Part shown: positions 62,147-64,000 of the stretch, piece after piece
Numbering within the stretch: position 1 is the stretch's first letter
Layout: each line of letters starts with the position of its first letter
Assembly: GCF_900112255.1 (NCBI RefSeq)
Contig: NZ_FOLE01000001.1
Span: 558,001-622,000, forward strand
Direction: 5' to 3'
Length of the DNA: 64,000 bases
Origin: Flexibacter flexilis DSM 6793
GTDB lineage: Bacteria > Bacteroidota > Bacteroidia > Cytophagales > Flexibacteraceae
Position numbers and translations under genes: made by a program
Notes under the pieces: model-generated
Told to the model about the DNA's origin: nothing
Databases searched by the model: none
The model's input: only the letters and a program-made list of their open reading frames with translations

Positions 62147-62684
62147 TAAGAATTTAAAACAATTGGCCACGCAATTAGTACGTGATTGCGTGGCAATTAC
62201 CAGAGTAGAGCTGCTGAATGAGAGTGTTGGATCTTTTAAAAAACAAGGCTGGGATGGGAAACCGTGGGCTAAACGAAAAAATGACAAAGATGCAGGTCGC
62301 GGCATATTGATTGGTAAAGGCTCTGGCCAGTTATGGCGCAGCCTTCGCACCGATTCGCGCGGACTGGATATTCGCGCATTTTCTGACAAGCCTTACGCAC
62401 AAGCACACAATAAAGGCTTTGTCGGGCAAGTAGTACAGAATGTACCTGAGCACCAACGGCACAATATCAAGTCTATGCGAGTATCGCAAACCAGCCTTAA
62501 GTCTCGTAAAACTTATACGATAAAAAAGAAAGTCGTCGGAAGTATTAGTACAGTTCGGGCGCATCAGCGCAAGCAGAACATCAAGCTCCCGAAACGCCAA
62601 TTTTTAGGCTATACGGTCAATCTTGGCAATCGCATGAAAACACAAATGGAAGCACGATTTAACGAACTTTTCAACAATGTTTAA
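62136..62684 (+). CDS. phage virion morphogenesis protein (Mu gpG-like)
   Basis: 182 residues. Basic; family hallmarks SFKKQGWDGKPWAKRKND, then ILIGKGSGQLWRSLRTDS and YAQAHNKGF, and IKLPKRQFLGYT near the C-terminus, as in Mu gpG/phage virion morphogenesis (tail completion) proteins. It completes the neck before tail joining. Overlaps the methyltransferase by 11 bases and the next gene by 8. Confidence 0.84.
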   Translation: MGFDKNLKQLATQLVRDCVAITRVELLNESVGSFKKQGWDGKPWAKRKNDKDAGRGILIGKGSGQLWRSLRTDSRGLDIRAFSDKPYAQAHNKGFVGQVVQNVPEHQRHNIKSMRVSQTSLKSRKTYTIKKKVVGSISTVRAHQRKQNIKLPKRQFLGYTVNLGNRMKTQMEARFNELFNNV

Positions 62685-63255
62685 ACATATTGTAAATCTA
62701 TACAAAGCACTTGGCGCATACATTCTTAGCGAGTGCAAGGACGAAGACGGCAATTTGATTATCAAATACTTTGATGAATATCAAGGCCAAGATGATTGGG
62801 AAGAAGACGAGTCGCCAGTTGATTACCCAGCCGTATTTTTCGAGCCATTGATTACGCCGAATGATATTGGCCGACTTCACCAAATCATGAATATAGACTT
62901 CTCCCTGTACGTGGCGAATACGACACTGGAGGATACAAACATAGGAGCAAGCAATGTGGACGAAGCCTTAAAAGTGTACGACTATGCACAGGCTGTTTTG
63001 GCGTATGTAAATGGCTGGAAAAGTGATGAAGTCGGCAGCATTACGCTCAAGGAAATCAAGAAAAAAACGAGCCGTAGTAATGTGAATGTACTAATACTCA
63101 CATTTACTACTAAGCTCGTTGTGGCTGACAGCGAAACAATACATAAGCCTCGCACAACCATTACACTCGATGGCAATGTAACTATCTCGAAGACGGGCGG
63201 CTCGCCACCAGCACCATCTACGCCGCCGTTAGGCAGCTTGTACGATTTGTCGTGA
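62677..63255 (+). CDS. tail terminator-like protein (Mu gp37 position)
   Basis: 192 residues. Alpha/beta N-terminal region (VNLYKALGAYILSECKDEDG, acidic loop DDWEEDESP) and a beta-rich core (IMNIDFSLYVANTTLE, NVLILTFTTKLVV); Pro/Ser-rich end. The fold and position after gpG are those of Mu gp37-type terminators. Convergent with the 63229-63426 gene, whose end overlaps by 27 bases. Confidence 0.62.
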   Translation: MFKHIVNLYKALGAYILSECKDEDGNLIIKYFDEYQGQDDWEEDESPVDYPAVFFEPLITPNDIGRLHQIMNIDFSLYVANTTLEDTNIGASNVDEALKVYDYAQAVLAYVNGWKSDEVGSITLKEIKKKTSRSNVNVLILTFTTKLVVADSETIHKPRTTITLDGNVTISKTGGSPPAPSTPPLGSLYDLS

Positions 63256-63426
63256 AAATAGTATGTCGTACACTGTACGATATGCCAAAAAAAAAGTATC
63301 AGCAATAAGCCCTACGATATACTCGGTAGTGTACATTTTGCGGCCATTATATTTTTTAGCCGAATACTCATCGTACATTTTTCGCAATTTCTGGTTTCTT
63401 TTAGCTAATTGTTCTTTGTTTCGCAT
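63229..63426 (-). CDS. small basic HTH-like phage protein
   Basis: 65 residues, Lys/Arg-rich: KEQLAKRNQKLRKMYDEYSA, then YTTEYIVGLIADTFFLAYRT and VYDILFS. The second half has the pattern of a helix-turn-helix seen in small Bacteroidota phage proteins (eyiv..la..FflS.rTv..Il). Likely a DNA-binding accessory protein. Stop overlaps the convergent terminator gene. Confidence 0.6.
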   Translation of the reverse strand: MRNKEQLAKRNQKLRKMYDEYSAKKYNGRKMYTTEYIVGLIADTFFLAYRTVYDILFSRQIVQAA

Positions 63427-63484
63427 ATTTCGTGGAAGATTTTTCTACAAAAATAGCAGATTGTCAGTTTTTTGTCAATAAAAA

Positions 63485-63506
63485 AAGAGAGCTAAAAAGC
63501 TCTCTT
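63485..63506 (-). terminator. terminator of the leftward early genes
   Basis: 9-bp stem AAGAGAGCT / AGCTCTCTT with a 4-base loop, 16 bases beyond the 63522-63725 stop; the A run at 63478-63486 gives the U tract on the minus strand. Confidence 0.85.
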
Positions 63507-63521
63507 AGTTAAAAAAGTATG

Positions 63522-63725
63522 CTATTCCTTTTGTTCTGGCTTTTGAGATTCTTTAACCGCATCCCGAAGCAACCATAAAAATTCAAATAAGTCTGATTTA
63601 ATTGGCTTTTCTGCTTCCAAACTCACCAGTGTGTAGTGCATTACTATTTCGTCGATATATTGTTCGGCAACTTCTGGGTCAAAATTGCGCGTGAACACGT
63701 CTATTATTGGTTGCGGATTTAGCAT
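63522..63725 (-). CDS. hypothetical small phage protein
   Basis: 67 residues, acidic and helical (EQYIDEIVMHYTLVSLEAEK, then FEFLWLLRDAVKES). No family recognised. The start overlaps the stop of the next upstream gene by 7 bases, so it is probably the last gene of an early operon ending at the 63485 terminator. Confidence 0.62.
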   Translation of the reverse strand: MLNPQPIIDVFTRNFDPEVAEQYIDEIVMHYTLVSLEAEKPIKSDLFEFLWLLRDAVKESQKPEQKE

Positions 63726-64000
63726 GATACACCTCCTTCTTCCTGAAATGGAATATCTAATTGCATTTTACTTGCTTCTAACATTAGTTGTTTAGTTGCA
63801 TCGAGATGATTGGCGTAGTCTGCCGTAATAAACGTGCGGCCAAATACCTTGAAAAAATGCGTACCAAACTTTTTGCGGCGGCCATAAACCGAGCCGCTAC
63901 GTGTGCTAAACCCAACGGCTCTAAGCACGTCTATGTAGCAAAAGCATTTTACGCCCGTATGCACCACTGGTTGCAAACCTGCAAACTTACCTTGCTGCTC
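63719..64000 (-). CDS. hypothetical phage protein, 5' part outside the window
   Basis: Frame is open to the edge, so the start lies beyond 64000. At least 93 residues: basic region with FSTRSGSVYGRRKKFGTHFF and KVFGRTFITADYANHLDAT, and an acidic end. Looks like a DNA- or RNA-binding early protein, but no family recognised. Confidence 0.6.
   Translation of the reverse strand, partial: EQQGKFAGLQPVVHTGVKCFCYIDVLRAVGFSTRSGSVYGRRKKFGTHFFKVFGRTFITADYANHLDATKQLMLEASKMQLDIPFQEEGGVSC

Larger units (their letters stand above)
39685..64000. mobile_element. Mu-like contractile-tailed prophage, partial (right end outside window)
   Basis: A continuous block of phage structural genes: terminase, portal-MuF, gpG-like, head protease, capsid, lysis genes, DUF2586 sheath, tube, frameshifted chaperone, tape measure, hub, baseplate and fibres. 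The set and much of the order follow phage Mu genes 27-48, but with two divergent late blocks. The left border is placed at about 39685 from the loss of the RND adaptor gene and from A+T repeats. No transposase, repressor or integrase is visible; they should lie beyond 64000. The left end holds a methyltransferase, reminiscent of Mu mom at its right end. Confidence 0.9.

Noticed and set aside
63263-63481. 72-codon plus-strand frame opposite the small HTH-like gene
   Set aside because: Shadow of the minus-strand gene; its translation is hydrophobic low-complexity without family features.
1-64000. CRISPR array or tRNA/rRNA genes
   Set aside because: No regularly spaced repeats with unique spacers, no cas genes, and no cloverleaf or rRNA-like stretch was recognised on either strand.
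39685-64000. Diversity-generating retroelement acting on the tail fibre genes
   Set aside because: No reverse transcriptase, no template repeat, and the fibre-like genes do not show a C-type lectin variable end. It could lie outside the window, but nothing here supports it.
39685-64000. Tyrosine-recombinase prophage with att core
   Set aside because: No integrase gene and no tRNA next to the border; the gene set is Mu-like, so transposition is more likely.

Overview
The window is from a chromosome of a Bacteroidota bacterium, most likely a Cytophagales-type (Flexibacter/Microscilla-like) organism. This is inferred from the moderate G+C, the scarcity of Shine-Dalgarno sites, promoters of the TTG-N20-TAnnTTTG type (for example 22259-22291), a zinc-ribbon protein directly behind Nif3, a DUF2027-Smr protein, a penicillin-binding protein 1C, and a Mu-like prophage carrying Bacteroidota-type families (DUF2586 sheath, DUF6046). 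No rRNA or tRNA genes were seen, so the species cannot be named.

Region 1-39.6 kb is ordinary chromosome. It holds a Nif3/zinc-ribbon pair; a complete tripartite RND efflux operon (adaptor, pump, TolC; 3650-9379); recO with a single-domain response regulator; a run of metabolic and envelope genes (secreted M20 peptidase, gmhA, Smr protein, amino-acid dehydrogenase, lipid kinase, PLP deaminase, gatA, tatA, the N-terminal half of a split transketolase, bcp, aroQ, a Fur-family regulator, a fatty-acid hydroxylase, a 2-Cys peroxiredoxin); an FG-GAP-like secreted protein beside a membrane-anchored degenerate receiver; a glycosyltransferase, a PAP2 phosphatase, a HAD hydrolase, pbpC, a TPR protein, an outer-membrane transporter-like protein and a GAF sensor. 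A second RND operon (36457-39606 plus 35015-36454, minus strand) has lost its adaptor gene. Only a short 3' remnant (about 39622-39684) remains, because a prophage starts there.

Region about 39.69-64 kb is the structural half of a Mu-like, contractile-tailed (myovirus) prophage; its other end and its transposition genes lie beyond the window. A divergent promoter region near 56.1 kb separates two late blocks. Rightward are the terminase subunits, a Gp36-like protein, a portal-MuF fusion, an adenine-type methyltransferase, a virion morphogenesis (gpG-like) protein and a tail-terminator-like protein. Leftward are a ClpP-type head protease with probable internal scaffold, the major capsid protein, a lysis cassette (holin-like, CHAP endolysin, unimolecular-spanin-like protein), sheath, tube, a frameshifted tail chaperone, tape measure, hub, baseplate V/W/J-type proteins and tail-fibre-like proteins. 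The left end carries a second, paralogous methyltransferase.

The observations most worth following up are: a programmed -1 frameshift (A AAA AAG) that joins a 115-residue tail chaperone to a hidden 77-codon extension; a poly(A)9 tract that puts the natural start of the left-end methyltransferase out of frame by one base, which is a candidate phase-variation switch; a threefold repeated module in the other methyltransferase; a candidate unimolecular spanin; a capsid protein with a signal-peptide-like N-terminus; and disruption of an RND adaptor gene by the prophage.
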